NCBI RefSeq assembly: GCF_020080835.1
Contig: NC_058160.1
Coordinates: 11,244,047-11,308,046 of the forward strand
Direction of reading: 5' to 3'
Length of the DNA stretch: 64,000 nucleotides
From: Cotesia glomerata
Lineage: Eukaryota; Arthropoda; Insecta; Hymenoptera; Braconidae
Below are positions 61,769-64,000 of the stretch, in pieces; position 1 is the stretch's first letter, and every line of letters begins with the position of its first letter. Below the pieces are notes generated by a model. The model was not told where the DNA came from. It saw only the letters and a program-made list of their open reading frames with translations, and did no database searches. A program made the position numbers and the translations under genes.

Positions 61769-64000
61769 TTTTTCCCTTAGGGGGGGGAATCTTTTTTACG
61801 GATTCTAGGCGTAGCTGTTTGGCCTGGATATGTGGCGACTCGACGCAGCGTCATACTAAAACTCGACGCTAACGCCCCTACCCACTAAACCCTAAACCCC
61901 TTTCCTCTTTCCTCTAATCCCTCAAGGAAACCGCCGTTAGGCATTACTTCGTGGGGGGAGGATATAGCGACTGCTCTTCCTTCTGGTAACTAGGTATTAT
62001 TTTACCTTTCTTCTAGTTGTTGTCATTTGCTCTTTTTCTTTCGATGGAACGCAAGTCTATAAGGACTTCTGTTGCAAACATGTTTTTCGCGTTCCAGGCA
62101 GCCTCTGATGACAGCATTGCTTCTACTATTGTCTCTGGTTGGATTTTCTTCTTCAGGATCATCTCCAGCTCATCGCGCTGTGGGTAAAATAGTGGGCACT
62201 CAAAGAAAACGTGCTCCGCGTCTTCATTGATTCCTGGGCAGGACGGGCACTCCGGTGAATCATCATGCTTGAAGCGGTGAAGATACGTCCGAAAACATCC
62301 ATGTCCTGACAACATCTGCGTCAGATAGTAATTGACCTCGCCATGACTCCGGTTTATCCAAACGTCGATTTTCGGTATGAGACGGTGTGTCCATCTTCCT
62401 GTTGTCGCGGCGTCCCACTGCGATTGCCATCGTGCGATGCTGTTCTGCCGTTCTTCAGCTCTGAGTTCCTCGGCACTTAGTGTGGTTGACCTCTTTCGTT
62501 GGTAAAGGTTCCGTCTTTCCTCAGCTAGAACTCTAAGCGGCAGAGTTTCGGAAATGACACACACTGCTTCCTCTGATATTGTTCGAAAGGCGCTTGCAAC
62601 TCGTAGGGCACTCATACAATATATTGGTCCAGCTTTTCTCCATGAATCTTGCACCTCTAGTGCGTCAGCTCAAATTGATATTCCGTAGGTGAGCACCGAT
62701 GTGACTACTGATGACAATAGTAGCCTCCTGCTCTGCATTGGGCCTCCGACGTTCGGCATCAATCGTGCGAGACTAGCTCTCACTACTGACGCTTTCGTAC
62801 AGACGTGTTTCACTTGCTGCTTGAAGTTGAGTCGGGCATCAAGCATCACTCCCAGATATCGTATATGAGGTTGTGATGTGATTTCTCGGTCACCGACATT
62901 AATCTTAATTGTTTCAACTTCTTTTCGGCTGGTAATAAGCACTGCTTCGGTCTTCTGCTTGGCCAGTTGTAGGTTCACTGTATCCATCCACTGGTTGATC
63001 TTCTCAAAAGTGATGTCAAACAGATGTTGAATCTCGTCGAGGTGTTTGGCGACGATCACTGCGGCAACATCATCCGCATACGCTACCAGTTTGACACATC
63101 TTGGAAGCTTCAGTCTCAGGAGCCCGTCATACATGATATTCCACAGAAGTGGACCAAGAACAGAGCCCTGTGGCACACCACCGGTTATATCATACTCTTT
63201 TGGACCATTCTTTGTATCGTATTTCAGCACTCTATCTGTAAAATAGCTAATCACTAGTCTGCGAAGATATGTTGGCACGTTCTTCTCGTCGAGAGCTTGC
63301 ATGATGCAGTCCCAATTAGCGGAATTGAAAGCATTTTTGATGTCTAAGGCAGCCACCAGGCAGTACTTCTTCGTTCCACCCTTCCATCTAGTTCCTGCGA
63401 TTGCCTCTTTGGCCGTATTAACAACCAGGTTGATCGCGTCCAGGGTTGATCGTCCTTTCCGGAATCCATACTGGTTGTCTGCCAAGAGTGGGTCGACTAC
63501 TGCATCTATTCGCTGATGGATGATACGCTCAAATATCTTACCCGCCGTATCTAGCATGCAGAGTGGTCGGTAAGATGACGGTTCTTCTGGCGGTTTCTTT
63601 CCTTTAGGTAAAAGTACTAACCGTTGCTGTTTCCACTTACGAGGAAAAGTCCCTCCTTGAGGCATGCGTTGTAAGCGTCTAGAAATAATGTTGGTGCTGC
63701 CTTTATGATGGTTTTCAAGGCTATATTAGGGATTCCGTCCAATCCCGGCGCTTTATTATTTCCTACCCGATTACAGGCCTCCAACAATTCTTCTTCAGTG
63801 ACAGGTGGAATGTCGTCCAGTTCATCTTGCGTTGACTGATAATTGAGACTGTGTTGCTGTGGAAACAGCGCAGTGACGATTTTCTGAAGGAGTTGGGGAC
63901 ACGTAGGTGACGGCATTTGTTGTTTCTTCAGGTGCGTCATGACCACCTTATACGGCCGACCCCACACGTCTTTGTCGACCTCGTATATGAGCTCTTTCCA
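61752..64000 (-). mobile_element. R1-clade retrotransposon (copy 3), runs off the window
   Basis: T run 61752-61773 (A tail), 3' UTR, then ORF2 in reverse to the window edge. Same family as copy 1. Confidence 0.9.
62013..63967 (-). pseudogene. R1-like ORF2 reverse transcriptase, two breaks
   Basis: From the right: VGNNKAPGLDGIPN, then a frameshift near 63640, RPLCMLDTAGKIFERIIHQR, NQYGFRKGRSTLDAINLV, AALDIKNAFNSANWDC, GGVPQGSVLGPLLWN, VAYADDVAAVI, QPHIRYLGVMLDARLNFK, then TGA at about 62667-62669 where copy 1 has Trp, WTHRLIPKIDVWINRSHGE and the zinc-type CPSCPGINEDAEHVFFEC. The catalytic box is intact. It keeps the segment deleted from copy 1, so it is the better reference for the family. 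Translation of the upstream endonuclease lies beyond the window. Confidence 0.88.

Overview
This is a eukaryotic, AT-rich, intergenic-type window. Spliceosomal GT..AG introns interrupt its genes, it carries a 100-N assembly gap, and it holds R1-clade and other non-LTR retrotransposons, Helitrons, hAT-type DNA transposons, a Ty3/gypsy element and a BEN-domain gene. This points to an arthropod, most likely an insect; a hymenopteran is a guess from the repeat flavour only. No single-copy housekeeping gene was recognised. Nearly everything is transposable-element DNA, much of it nested.

Layout. 1-2169: 3' part of an R1-like retrotransposon (+) whose poly(A) abuts (CA)n inside a 'TG-core' repeat. 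2874-17880: a minus-strand gene of an uncharacterised multicopy family, shattered by a 2.1 kb solo LTR (3419-12231) that is itself split by a 6.68 kb composite hAT element (4931-11610), and by a second insertion (about 12323-17250) containing an inverted second copy of the same solo LTR (13723-15926) and a short Helitron (15936-16366). 17892-18119: a hAT-type MITE. 18227-21617: a broken non-LTR retrotransposon (-) between (TA)n tracts. 21702-24481: a long-TIR, hAT-like element. 24529-31626: an internally deleted Helitron carrying a young gypsy element (26241-31374), whose 5' LTR carries a 76-bp MITE. 32077-36133: two more decayed pieces of the multicopy family. 37595-41762: a large TIR element without a gene, enclosing a complete TG-core repeat. 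41850-44527: more TG-core copies, one holding a second R1-type fragment inside (TG)n. 44528-46108: R1-type ORF1 cut off by another TAGGGTG terminus, then the gap. 47132-49004: a BEN-domain gene. 49540-55850: an AT-rich satellite split by a 5.6 kb long-TIR element (49893-55490) with a multi-exon DDE-type transposase. 55860-60135: AT-rich, LTR-like DNA with a long hairpin and a 101-bp satellite. 60140-64000: tandem TG-core repeats with two more R1 insertions in (TG)n.

How the parts relate. TG-core repeats supply TG microsatellites that R1-clade elements use as landing sites. The hAT-like long-TIR elements share TAGGGTG ends, 8-bp duplications and a homologous N-terminal protein domain, so one transposase may have mobilised several of them. 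Several insertions can be ordered in time from the sequence alone through target-site duplications, and in one case through an empty site present within the window. The best candidate for a poorly described system is the long-TIR element at 49893-55490 with its deleted relative at 21702-24481. All coding regions except possibly the BEN gene look like TE genes, and most carry stops, frameshifts or deletions.
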